A stretch of DNA of 38,782 nucleotides from CAYNRG01 sp047974855. GTDB lineage: Bacteria > Bacillota_I > Bacilli_A > Erysipelotrichales > Erysipelotrichaceae. The stretch lies in NCBI GenBank assembly GCA_047974855.1, contig JBKECT010000051.1:1-38782 (forward strand), in the 5' to 3' direction. This document shows, one piece after another, positions 14,854 to 22,796 of this stretch. Numbering within the stretch: the stretch's first letter is position 1; every line of letters begins with the position of its first letter. A model generated the notes under the pieces. It saw nothing but the letters and a program-made list of their open reading frames with translations, ran no database searches and was not told where the DNA came from. The position numbers were made by a program, and so were the translations under genes.

Positions 14854-15796
14854 ATCCTTTTTTTATACATTCTATAATTGATATGCATCTTAGTGAATGA
14901 TGAAGTGACATCACATCGCTTTGCTTTGCACCACTTTTTATAAGATTTGAGAAATGAGTCAGTTGTCCATAAAAGTCATCTACAAGATAGGGATGTACTA
15001 TCTCTTTTTCTTCACTTCCTACCCTGACAATCATTTTCTGAGCTCGATGAAAGTCAATGACTTCAATACTTCCTTTATCCCCTGTAATCACTGCGTTTCT
15101 TGGTTTACTACGGTCAAATGCCGCTTCAAGTCTAGCACTAACTACGCCATCACTAAGATAGGCATCAATATAGTAGTCGACATCATCTCTTACATCAAAT
15201 TCTAGTTTATCCAGTTGGATTTCACCCGAAAGAAATAACTCAATGAGACTAGCGCTATAAATACCGCCATCCAAAAGAGCTCCTCCGTAATGGGGTTGCG
15301 TGTGATAGGTACTTCCCATCTCATCTGTAGGGAGTTGAATACACATTGATGTTTCAATATGGCTCACCTCACCAATCACACCACTTGCAATCAATTCCAT
15401 CAGTTCATGGTGCAGTGGTACAAATCGTGACTTCAGCGCCTCCATAAAAAGCACGTTACTGCTTTGTGCAGTTTCTATAATTTCTTTCATTTCGAGGGGC
15501 GATAACACCGCTGGTTTTTCACACAACACCGCCTTGCCCATCTCCATAGCTTTAATAGCCCATTCTTTATGCAGTTGATGTGGTAGCGCTAAATAAATTG
15601 CATCAATCCCATCGTCATGAATTAGATCCTCATAATCCACATAGTATTTTTCAGCTTTATACCTTGTTTGAAAGGCAATAGCCTTTTCTTCTTTTCTCGC
15701 AGCCACTGCCACTAACTTACTATCGCTTACCTTACTCAAGCTTTCGGCAAAACGATGTGCAATTTTACCAGCTCCTAAAATTCCCCAAGTAATCAT
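14840..15796 (-). CDS. Gfo/Idh/MocA-family NAD(P)-dependent oxidoreductase
   Basis: These enzymes oxidise or reduce sugars, inositols or related diols with NAD(P). The 318-residue product opens with the Rossmann motif TWGILGAGKIAHRFAESL, has the catalytic CEKP (in VLCEKPAVLSP) and the family segment HYGGALLDGGIYSASL. It most resembles the dihydrodiol/scyllo-inositol dehydrogenase-like branch, but the substrate is unknown. A GTG four codons upstream is in frame; GAGGA sits 5 nt before the ATG at 15796, so I take that. A TATAAT lies at 15825-15820. No sugar transport or catabolic genes lie next to it. Confidence 0.85.
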   Translation of the reverse strand: MITWGILGAGKIAHRFAESLSKVSDSKLVAVAARKEEKAIAFQTRYKAEKYYVDYEDLIHDDGIDAIYLALPHQLHKEWAIKAMEMGKAVLCEKPAVLSPLEMKEIIETAQSSNVLFMEALKSRFVPLHHELMELIASGVIGEVSHIETSMCIQLPTDEMGSTYHTQPHYGGALLDGGIYSASLIELFLSGEIQLDKLEFDVRDDVDYYIDAYLSDGVVSARLEAAFDRSKPRNAVITGDKGSIEVIDFHRAQKMIVRVGSEEKEIVHPYLVDDFYGQLTHFSNLIKSGAKQSDVMSLHHSLRCISIIECIKKGYKKA

Positions 15797-15819
15797 CTCT
15801 GTCCTCACTTCTTTTCTTC

Positions 15820-15825
15820 ATTATA
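15820..15825 (-). promoter_or_regulatory. -10 element upstream of the Gfo/Idh gene
   Basis: A consensus TATAAT on the minus strand, 23 nt before the start codon. No convincing -35 box stands 16-18 bp upstream (a T-rich stretch only), so the assignment is tentative. Confidence 0.45.
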
Positions 15826-15930
15826 CACCGTTTATATCAAAAAAAATCATCATTGTAATAGACTTTCCCATTTCATTATTTTACTGCAACATTTTGTCCA
15901 ACTGCGCACTCAAATCCCCTATGCCTATTT

Positions 15931-15960
15931 AAAAAGCTAGTCTAATGATGACTAGTTTTT
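15931..15960 (-). terminator. Terminator of the MFS transporter gene
   Basis: A CTAGTC/GACTAG stem (15937-15942 with 15950-15955) with a 7-nt loop is flanked by A/T pairs and followed on the minus strand by TTTTT. It starts right after the transporter stop codon. Confidence 0.8.
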
Positions 15961-15962
15961 AA

Positions 15963-17198
15963 TTACATCTGTTTTGCTTCACTTCTATAAGACATAATTA
16001 TAAATGTCAATGCTGAAGCTATCGCCCCTACGCATAGAATAACACTCATGCTTGCAACTTGTGTAAGTGATGCTGTGATAAACGATGAGATCGGCATTGC
16101 ACATACACAAATTGCCCCCAATACCGCTGAGCATCTACCCATGTAGTTCTTATCTATTTGCTTTGTAAATGTGATCTGGGCAAGGAGGTTTATAATAGCT
16201 AAAGAAAACCCAGCTATCTGAATTGACAAAGACATTACAATATACTTCATTATTAAAGAGCTCTGCAAACTGCCTAAAACAACACCGCACAATAATAAGC
16301 TAACCAATATTCCAAAAATTCTAAGCATGGTATCCTCATTCATCTTTTCAACTAGCTTTGGATACGCCATACTTCCAAGCAACATTCCCACTGAAAGCGA
16401 CATACTGACAACAGCCAATCCCTCAGGGCCCATCAGTAAAATATCTTCAACATACGCTACATATAATGAGTTGAATGGCATTGTAAAGAAGTTCACTGCC
16501 GCAGCTAAAATACAAACAAAAACAACTACACGCTTTGTTTTTATATAATTTAGTCCAGCTTTTAAATCACTAAAGTATCTATCTAAATTAATTTTAGCAT
16601 GGATTAGTTCTTCTGGCGGATAATTCAATGACCCCATTAAAAGGGCACAGATCACAAAGGTTGTTCCATCAATAATTAATGCCCCTTCAATTCCAAGATA
16701 GGCAATAATTATACCCGCTAACCCTACACCTACAAGCTCAGTTGCTGAAATCAAGCTACTTTTCAAAGAAAGCCCCGCTGAATATTTTTCTTCACTCAAG
16801 ATTAATTGTACAAGAGCAGAACTTGCAGGCATTTGAAACGATTCCATCGTTGAATTAAATAAGGTAAAGACAACTAAATGCCATAGCTGCAATCCAGCAG
16901 TAAGATATAGCAGCATCACTACTATCACCGCAACTGCTCTTCCCAAATTACATATTAGTTGAATTTTCTTTTTACTAAAGTAGTCCACAAGAACTCCGGA
17001 AAATGGTTGTAGTACAATGTTAGGAATAAAATTCAATCCTGCAAGTATGGCCATCAAAGCTGCCGATCCAGTAATTTGATATACAAGGTAAGGAATCGCT
17101 ATGCTATCTACTGCATCCCCAAATCGAGAGATTACATTCGCAACAAGATACCTAGAAAAATTTTTTTCCTTCATCACATCGCTATATTTCCCCTTCAT
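15963..17198 (-). CDS. MFS permease, macrolide-efflux/EntS-like
   Basis: A 411-residue integral membrane protein with about 12 hydrophobic segments. It has the features of the MFS_3 group: RYLVANVISRFGDAVDSIAIPYLVYQITGS at the N-terminus, and GVLVDYFSKKKI for the loop 2-3 motif. Members export drugs (MefA-like), siderophores or metabolites; the substrate here is unknown. The ribosome binding site is weak (AGGGG about 10 nt from the ATG). A second ATG eight codons in is an alternative start. It has its own strong promoter and terminator, so it is a single-gene unit. Confidence 0.85.
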   Translation of the reverse strand: MKGKYSDVMKEKNFSRYLVANVISRFGDAVDSIAIPYLVYQITGSAALMAILAGLNFIPNIVLQPFSGVLVDYFSKKKIQLICNLGRAVAVIVVMLLYLTAGLQLWHLVVFTLFNSTMESFQMPASSALVQLILSEEKYSAGLSLKSSLISATELVGVGLAGIIIAYLGIEGALIIDGTTFVICALLMGSLNYPPEELIHAKINLDRYFSDLKAGLNYIKTKRVVVFVCILAAAVNFFTMPFNSLYVAYVEDILLMGPEGLAVVSMSLSVGMLLGSMAYPKLVEKMNEDTMLRIFGILVSLLLCGVVLGSLQSSLIMKYIVMSLSIQIAGFSLAIINLLAQITFTKQIDKNYMGRCSAVLGAICVCAMPISSFITASLTQVASMSVILCVGAIASALTFIIMSYRSEAKQM

Positions 17199-17227
17199 AA
17201 AATATCAACCCCTAGCTAACTATCCTA

Positions 17228-17256
17228 AGTATATACACACCATTACTTCATGTCAA
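17228..17256 (-). promoter_or_regulatory. Strong promoter of the MFS gene
   Basis: TTGACA (17256-17251), 17 bp, TATACT (17233-17228) on the minus strand, 30 nt before the ATG. This is one of the best sigma-A matches in the window. Confidence 0.8.
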
Positions 17257-17352
17257 CCGTACATCAAAGAGCAGTAGTAAGTGGTCAGTAAACGGTAACT
17301 ATCTCTAGGTAAAACAATTAAAATTCACCATGATATACATCTTGTATAATAA

Positions 17353-17384
17353 TAAAAAAACAACCACTCGATCTGAGTGATTGT
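17353..17384 (-). terminator. Terminator of the flavoprotein gene
   Basis: A 10-position stem with one mismatch (17360-17369 with 17375-17384) and a 5-nt loop is followed on the minus strand by seven T residues. It lies 14 nt after the stop codon. Confidence 0.9.
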
Positions 17385-17398
17385 CTCTAAAATAACTT

Positions 17399-19447
17399 TT
17401 ATTCCGCTGCATTACTTCCAGCAATACGTCCAAATACAAAGATATCCGCAATCGCATTTCCACCTAAACGGTTTCCTGCATGAACTCCTCCAGCAACTTC
17501 TCCTGCAGCATATAGTCCTTCGATTACTTCGCCATCCGTGTTGATAACTTGTGCTTCTGTATTAATTTCTACTCCACCCATTGTATGATGTAAAGATGCA
17601 CGACGAGGACTAATTACAAATCCTAGTGTTGGATCCGCTTCGATTTTTTCAATATCGATTGCTCCTGCTAATACTTCTTTCCCAAATTCTGGATCTTCTT
17701 GATTTTCAACATAACTGTTGTATTCTTCGATTACTTCACGTAATTCTTCTTCCGTAAATGTTTCTGTTGATCCCCCAGCACCAGCTGCTTCTGTTGCTGC
17801 AGCAAGTTCAGCTAATGTTGAACCATACCAAACATGTCCATTGTCAATCATTGATTGAACTGTAGTTCCAAACAATGATGCCTCTGGATTTACTCCTTCA
17901 GCTTTTCCACTTTCAGTTTGGTATCCTGATCCTGCATAGATAATATAGAAAATTCCATTATCTAATTGTAATGATGCTTTTGCTAGAACATCACGTTCTG
18001 CATATTCATTAACGAAACGATTTCCATCCCCATCAATCCAAATTTGTTCTGATGCATCTGCCCAGATACCATCTGTCATTGTTCCTTTGATTGCAGATGA
18101 TGAAGGCATAAGTTGAGCTACACCCATTCCAACTGTATTAGCTCCAATAGCTTGTGCCATTACAATTCCATCTCCATCGTTAGTTCCAACGTTTGTTGTT
18201 AATGTTGTTGCTGTTAAATCGTCTCCCCAGTATTCATCATATTCTTTAACCATTGCTGGGTTAGCACAATATCCACCACTTGCTAAAATAACTCCATTAG
18301 CTGCATTAATTGTTATTTGTGTTCCATTAGCTTGTTCAGCTCCTACACCAACAACACGACCAGCTTCATCCACAAGGAGTGATGTTCCTGCTGTTTCAGT
18401 ATAAATTGTAACTCCTTCATTTTCTGCCGCTACTCTTAATGCATCAATTAGAGCAACTCCTGCATCATAGCTATGTGTTCTTGGCCACATTGCTCCAAGT
18501 ACAGTGTATAATTCTACACCTGAAGAAGTTCCTACACCAATTGACCCAGCCCACTCATAAGATTCAAGTGCGTTTTCCGCTAATGTACGTGCTAAATCGA
18601 TATCTGATGCAATCCATTCACCAGTTGACATTTGACGAAGTCCGCCAATATAAATTTGGAACATATGCAATGAGATAGAATCAAACCCTGGCATATCTAC
18701 CCCTGCTGTTTTCCCTTCATTTGCTGTGTAATATGCTGTGATATCACTTTGCAGTTGAACTAGTACTTCAGACCACTCAGGGAATTCAGCAAAATGCAAA
18801 TCAGCATCTGCTGTTGTTAATTCTAAATAAGAATCTAATGTATTCTTTTGTGCTTCTGTTAAAATCATCACTTCTTGAGAAGCTTCATCCACTGCATTGT
18901 ATGCTCCTCCAGCCATCATTGTATTTCCACCTAATACAGAACCTTTTTCAATCAAGATAACGCTTGCACCTTCTTGAGCCGCAGAGATTGCCGCACTAAG
19001 TCCAGCTCCACCTCCACCAACGACAACAACATCAGCATCCCATGTTTGTGCTTCCCCAGCTGTTGCTGTATAAGCGTTTGCATTTAAGGCGTCCATATCC
19101 AATCCTGCTTCTTCTGCTGCTGCTGTTGCTGCACGCATAATTGCATTACTTGTTAAAGTTGCCCCTGTTACAGTATCCACCTTTGTTGTTTGATGCTCTA
19201 CCATTTGCGCAGGAATACGTTCTAACGCAACGCTTGTTAAGCTAACTGTTTCAGTGCTTTCCACAACATTCACCGCTGTAATTGCATCATTTTCTACCAC
19301 TAACTCTACCGTTAATGGTCCTTGCATTCCTGTTGATGTTCCCGTAAATGTTCCAGAAATTCCATCCCCAGAAGGTGTGCTGCTAGTACATGCACTAACA
19401 CCCACAAGTAATAATCCAGATAAAACTAAACTTAAAATCTTTTTCAT
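17399..19447 (-). CDS. Flavinylated extracytoplasmic fumarate-reductase-like lipoprotein
   Basis: A 682-residue lipoprotein that probably reduces a fumarate-like substrate outside the membrane. The N-terminus is a type II signal with lipobox VSAC (Cys20). Residues about 30-115 form an FMN-binding domain with the flavinylation motif DTVTGAT (91-97, Thr97 the expected FMN site), made by ApbE in known cases. From about 135 an FAD-binding domain follows (VVVVGGGGAGL). Residues known as catalytic in flavocytochrome c fumarate reductases have counterparts: RTH, FVNEYAERD (Arg), HHTMGGV (His) and NRLGGNA (Arg). Related enzymes use urocanate or other enoates, so the acceptor is not certain. A MerR gene lies upstream and a 19-bp-spacer promoter lies between. 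No ApbE, cytochrome or NADH dehydrogenase is in the window. Confidence 0.9.
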   Translation of the reverse strand: MKKILSLVLSGLLLVGVSACTSSTPSGDGISGTFTGTSTGMQGPLTVELVVENDAITAVNVVESTETVSLTSVALERIPAQMVEHQTTKVDTVTGATLTSNAIMRAATAAAEEAGLDMDALNANAYTATAGEAQTWDADVVVVGGGGAGLSAAISAAQEGASVILIEKGSVLGGNTMMAGGAYNAVDEASQEVMILTEAQKNTLDSYLELTTADADLHFAEFPEWSEVLVQLQSDITAYYTANEGKTAGVDMPGFDSISLHMFQIYIGGLRQMSTGEWIASDIDLARTLAENALESYEWAGSIGVGTSSGVELYTVLGAMWPRTHSYDAGVALIDALRVAAENEGVTIYTETAGTSLLVDEAGRVVGVGAEQANGTQITINAANGVILASGGYCANPAMVKEYDEYWGDDLTATTLTTNVGTNDGDGIVMAQAIGANTVGMGVAQLMPSSSAIKGTMTDGIWADASEQIWIDGDGNRFVNEYAERDVLAKASLQLDNGIFYIIYAGSGYQTESGKAEGVNPEASLFGTTVQSMIDNGHVWYGSTLAELAAATEAAGAGGSTETFTEEELREVIEEYNSYVENQEDPEFGKEVLAGAIDIEKIEADPTLGFVISPRRASLHHTMGGVEINTEAQVINTDGEVIEGLYAAGEVAGGVHAGNRLGGNAIADIFVFGRIAGSNAAE

Positions 19448-19470
19448 TTTCTTTCTCCTTTATCTTCTAA

Positions 19471-19501
19471 ATTATAAACGTGTAAGCTACTGTCAAGTCA
19501 A
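19471..19501 (-). promoter_or_regulatory. MerR-type promoter of the flavoprotein gene
   Basis: TTGACT (19501-19496) and a perfect TATAAT (19476-19471) are separated by 19 bp, the over-long spacing that MerR-family activators correct by twisting DNA. The spacer holds GTAGCTTAC, a short dyad. It lies between a MerR gene and the flavoprotein gene. An alternative TTGACA inside the spacer would leave only 14 bp. Confidence 0.7.
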
Positions 19502-19521
19502 CAACAAGTGAAAAAAATATC

Positions 19522-20295
19522 TTATTTTACAAGATATCCTATCCCAATTCCATGAGTTAATTTACCATCTTTTTGATAGCTCATAAAGACGCGTCCTATT
19601 AAGTCCTCTTGAATTGCTATTCCTCGCTTTTCTAGCTCATTCAAAAAAGGCTCTAACGCTTCCCTTTTTAAGGTCATCAAATCTTCAGCTTCAATCAAAA
19701 AACTAAGCTTTTCTCCTCCCTTGCTCATCTTTACCCTAGAATCAAAATCTATTCCTAACTTCTCTTTGTTAACTTTAAGCATTCCCAATCCTAGCTCCAC
19801 CTCTACTACATCTCTTTTTTCAACTAGGCTCTCTTTTTTAATTTTAACTGCTATATAGGAATACGGCATAGACTCTGCTAGAATTTGAATTCCTTCGCCC
19901 GATTCACTAAACGGGAAAACATTATAACTATCTCCAACCTGCTGTATCGTCACTTTATTTACATCCTCCCTAATCGAATCAAAATAATGTTGCATCTCTA
20001 CCAATCGGTGCAACTTCATTTCTTGATCACGGATATAATCTGATAAGTTCAGCTGACGCTCTTTGACCCATTGTTGTAAATCACTCAACGATTTATCCTT
20101 TGCCCCAAAAGACTCCTCAATACTCATATCGAAACTACGCAACATCTGCGTATGATAAACCTCTAAGGCATCCTCTTGTTGAAAATCACGATAGTTATTT
20201 TTTGTTCTACTTGAGTTAGTTAATCCAATTCTATCATAATAACGAATTTTACTTTTTGAAATTCCTAATTTTTTTGCAAATTCATTCACCTTCAT
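19522..20295 (-). CDS. MerR-family transcriptional regulator with a C-terminal sensor domain
   Basis: A 257-residue regulator. Residues 1-70 form the MerR winged helix-turn-helix (KVNEFAKKLGISKSKIRYYD, then RIGLTNSSRTKNNYRDF). Residues about 60-115 form the long dimerisation helix. About 125-257 looks like a GyrI/BmrR-like effector-binding domain (MPYSYIAVKIKK, then a GIGIGYLVK end). There are no cysteine clusters for metal or redox sensing, so a small organic ligand is more likely. GGAGG precedes the ATG. The gene is followed closely by the flavoprotein gene, whose promoter has the 19-bp spacing MerR proteins act on. Confidence 0.85.
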   Translation of the reverse strand: MKVNEFAKKLGISKSKIRYYDRIGLTNSSRTKNNYRDFQQEDALEVYHTQMLRSFDMSIEESFGAKDKSLSDLQQWVKERQLNLSDYIRDQEMKLHRLVEMQHYFDSIREDVNKVTIQQVGDSYNVFPFSESGEGIQILAESMPYSYIAVKIKKESLVEKRDVVEVELGLGMLKVNKEKLGIDFDSRVKMSKGGEKLSFLIEAEDLMTLKREALEPFLNELEKRGIAIQEDLIGRVFMSYQKDGKLTHGIGIGYLVK

Positions 20296-20324
20296 TTAAA
20301 ATCCTCCAGTTGTTGCATTGAACC

Positions 20325-20339
20325 AATTGTACCACAATT
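20325..20339. promoter_or_regulatory. Dyad over the merR -10 box
   Basis: AATTGT and ACAATT arms separated by 3 bp overlap a TGG-TACAAT extended -10 (TACAAT at 20331-20326, minus strand) 30 nt before the MerR start. A second, wider dyad (GAACC...GGTTC) brackets it. It could be an autoregulatory operator. The -35 is weak. Confidence 0.4.
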
Positions 20340-20375
20340 TATCAAGGTTCTACACTGGAAAGCGACTTATTAAAT

Positions 20376-20407
20376 GAATAAAAAAGAGCAGTTGTCTTCT
20401 GCTCTTT
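20376..20407 (-). terminator. Terminator of the repeat protein gene
   Basis: A perfect 9-bp stem (20383-20391 with 20399-20407) with a 7-nt loop is followed on the minus strand by T-rich sequence. It begins 9 nt after the stop codon. Confidence 0.9.
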
Positions 20408-20415
20408 CAATCTAG

Positions 20416-22596
20416 CTATTTTTTTCCAGTATTGGGAACACTGAAATTCCCAGAACAATTGATTGGATTGATGTCTTTACTGTAGTGAATATTGTTAAGC
20501 TCATCAGTTCCATAATGATATCCTTTAGGACCTTCTACACTTTCTCCACTTATCGCCCATGCTTGTCCAACCATATTCCCAGCACAATCTAAGAAGTTAA
20601 CAGTGTGGTAGACTGTTTTATTAATCTCTCCAAAATACACCATAATATTCATGTCACTTTGCACATTTTCAATGACATAGGTACTTGCAGTATTCAATTC
20701 ACTAAGGACTGCATTAGTGATACTTTCCCCATTAACGGTAACTAATAAAACTTCATTCCCACTTTCAGGCTCTATCCTAACTTCAAGTGAGTCTCCATGA
20801 TTTAAAGTTTCTTCAACATCTAAAACCATTGTGCTGTATTGTCTAGTTAATGTCATAAAGTTTTTCACTGGTTCCACTTTTTCTATTGTTCCTAATTCGT
20901 TACTTTTAATTGTAACCGTATATGTGATTTCAGTAAAAATCGCTTCAATGATGTGATTATCACTAACCTCCGTAAACTCATACGACTCCACTGCACCTAC
21001 AGATACACCATCGACTAAAACATCTTCTATTTGATAGCTTGCATCTGCCACAATAGTGTAATTTTGATTTCCATTTTCCAAAACCACAACATCCCCACTA
21101 GGTGAAATTGCTCCTCCACTTCCAGAGACTGCTGTAATGACATATTCAGCGACAGGAATTAAACTAAAGGTTACCTCTATCGTATGATCTGCACTAACAC
21201 TTGTAAACTCATAGCTTTCCACTGCACCCACAGACACCCCATCAACTAAAACATCTTCTATTTGATAGCCTGCATCCGGCGTGAACTCAAATAACTTACT
21301 TCCATTTTTCGCTACAAGCACATCACCACTTGCTGATATCTTTCCATTTATTCCTGATGATGCTGTCAACGTATAAATAGGTTCAAATGAAAACTCTGTA
21401 TAAACATCATAGTCAATATTTTCAAACACAACCCCCGATATTTGATTATCTCTTTTTTCTACCATGATATCACCAGTCGTTTTATTAGTCATTTTATAGT
21501 AAGCTTCTACTTTTCCTAAAGCAAGTCCACCTAAATAAAGAAAAGAATTGACATACACCTTGCTATAGTAAGGTGCCTCTAGCTTTATTGTTTCCCCCGA
21601 GTTTACTTGCCCCTCCGACAACAACTTATTATCTCTATCATATAATGCATACTCTAAATATCCACCATTAGGAATTGCTTTAAGTTCTACATCATAGCTT
21701 GCAAAAGCAAAGGTAACATACAAGCTTTGATTTGCATTCACGCTACTAAATGTATAAGTGTCTTTTATTTCAACACTTTCACCATTGATTTTTACTTCTG
21801 CAATAATGTACCCTTCATTTGGAGTAACACGAACTATTAAGTCATCACCCTCATACACCGTGTTGTACCATGGTGTAGAAAGTTGCCCACCAGCGTTTGA
21901 TTCTGTATAGATGGTATAGCGCGTATTAAAGGTATAAGAAATTGAGGTATCTACTGTACTCTGTGATAAATTATAATATTGTTTTGGTGTGTTACTGATG
22001 GAACTTCTTAACGATCCTGACACCGGGTCATTTGTCGTATGTGCATAGCTTGTGTCTGATGAACTACCAGAATTAGCTATTCCAGTTATTTTAAGTGTTG
22101 CTCCATAAGGATACTCTAACGCATACGCCTCTCCCACTGGAACACTTCCTGTCATCGTCGTCACTGCATTTTCTATAACTTGATAAGATATAACACCACC
22201 TTTAGCAGCACTAATATAAGCTGTGAGTACCAGCTTCTTAAATGTAATATCAATGGTATGATTTGCACTAATATTAGTAAATGTATAACGATACGTAACC
22301 TTTGTATTGGTCTCATTTATCGTCACTTCACCCATGTCGATCGCTACCCCATCAACCAGAATTTCATCCACTTCATACGCAGTATTTGTTGATATGTTCT
22401 TCTGCGTTGTAATCACATATTCCATATCACTGCCTCCATTAACTACTGTGACACCCACCGGAGTTATTACCCCATTGTCCCCAGCTGTTGCAGTAATTGT
22501 ATATTGTCCAGCCGCAAAAGTTTGCTGTGGTGCATAAGTCGCAGCCACAAGTGATAGCAATAATGCCATCATTGTTTTAATCACTTTTTTTGTCAC
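20416..22596 (-). CDS. Secreted protein with internal beta-repeats and a truncated sortase motif
   Basis: A 726-residue exported protein. I start at the GTG at 22596, which GGGGGAAGG precedes closely; a GTG ten codons upstream is less likely. Residues 1-28 are a signal peptide (VIKTMMALLLSLVAA core, TFA|A cleavage). The mature part holds at least four copies of a unit of about 70-80 residues resembling Listeria-Bacteroides (InlB B-type) repeats, of pattern YxIxAxxGxGGxISPSG, GYxIEDVLVDGVSVG, YEFTxVSxxHTIEVTF. Two units are nearly identical. The C-terminus is SVPNTGKK then stop: VPNTG looks like a sortase motif but no membrane anchor follows. Probable role is adhesion or a surface function; this is inferred from the repeats only. 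Confidence 0.8.
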   Translation of the reverse strand: MTKKVIKTMMALLLSLVAATYAPQQTFAAGQYTITATAGDNGVITPVGVTVVNGGSDMEYVITTQKNISTNTAYEVDEILVDGVAIDMGEVTINETNTKVTYRYTFTNISANHTIDITFKKLVLTAYISAAKGGVISYQVIENAVTTMTGSVPVGEAYALEYPYGATLKITGIANSGSSSDTSYAHTTNDPVSGSLRSSISNTPKQYYNLSQSTVDTSISYTFNTRYTIYTESNAGGQLSTPWYNTVYEGDDLIVRVTPNEGYIIAEVKINGESVEIKDTYTFSSVNANQSLYVTFAFASYDVELKAIPNGGYLEYALYDRDNKLLSEGQVNSGETIKLEAPYYSKVYVNSFLYLGGLALGKVEAYYKMTNKTTGDIMVEKRDNQISGVVFENIDYDVYTEFSFEPIYTLTASSGINGKISASGDVLVAKNGSKLFEFTPDAGYQIEDVLVDGVSVGAVESYEFTSVSADHTIEVTFSLIPVAEYVITAVSGSGGAISPSGDVVVLENGNQNYTIVADASYQIEDVLVDGVSVGAVESYEFTEVSDNHIIEAIFTEITYTVTIKSNELGTIEKVEPVKNFMTLTRQYSTMVLDVEETLNHGDSLEVRIEPESGNEVLLVTVNGESITNAVLSELNTASTYVIENVQSDMNIMVYFGEINKTVYHTVNFLDCAGNMVGQAWAISGESVEGPKGYHYGTDELNNIHYSKDINPINCSGNFSVPNTGKK
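20943..21290 (-). repeat. Near-identical repeats inside the secreted protein gene
   Basis: Two segments (about 20,943-21,046 and 21,174-21,278, offset 231 bp or 77 codons) agree at most bases across the stretch coding IEDVLVDGVSVGAVESYEFT. More diverged copies lie to the N-terminal side. This is recent tandem duplication of a repeat unit, a likely site of copy-number change. Confidence 0.75.
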
Positions 22597-22645
22597 TTGC
22601 CTTCCCCCATTCTTTAAAAACATCACAAAATATAGTGTTTATATT

Positions 22646-22674
22646 TAGATTATACACCCCTTTGCCTCAACCAC
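22646..22674 (-). promoter_or_regulatory. Promoter candidate of the repeat protein gene
   Basis: A TATAAT on the minus strand near 22,650 stands 17 bp after a weak TTTGTG. It is about 50 nt before the chosen GTG start. Exact boundaries are approximate. Confidence 0.4.
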
Positions 22675-22682
22675 AAAGAAAT

Positions 22683-22715
22683 ACTAATATATATAAATGT
22701 AATAAATATATTAGT
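22683..22715. repeat. AT-rich inverted repeat
   Basis: Perfect 10-base arms (ACTAATATAT at 22683-22692 and its complement at 22706-22715) with a 13-nt spacer. It lies between the tuf terminator and the promoter of the repeat protein gene. It may be a protein-binding site; it is too AT-rich to be a good terminator. Confidence 0.45.
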
Positions 22716-22751
22716 TTAGAAACTTTTTTATATCCATCTTTGCCCTTCAAC

Positions 22752-22783
22752 ATAAAAAAGACTGCAATTTTTATGCAGTCTTT
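22752..22783 (-). terminator. Terminator of the str operon (after tuf)
   Basis: A perfect 10-bp stem (22757-22766 with 22774-22783), a 7-nt loop and TTTTTTAT on the minus strand, 13 nt after the tuf stop. Confidence 0.92.
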
Positions 22784-22796
22784 ACTTTATTTATTC

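Noticed and set aside
17257..17352. A + strand promoter or small gene in the gap between the MFS and flavoprotein genes
   Set aside because: No start codon with a ribosome binding site and no promoter pair of usable spacing; nothing beyond the MFS promoter and the flavoprotein terminator was found.
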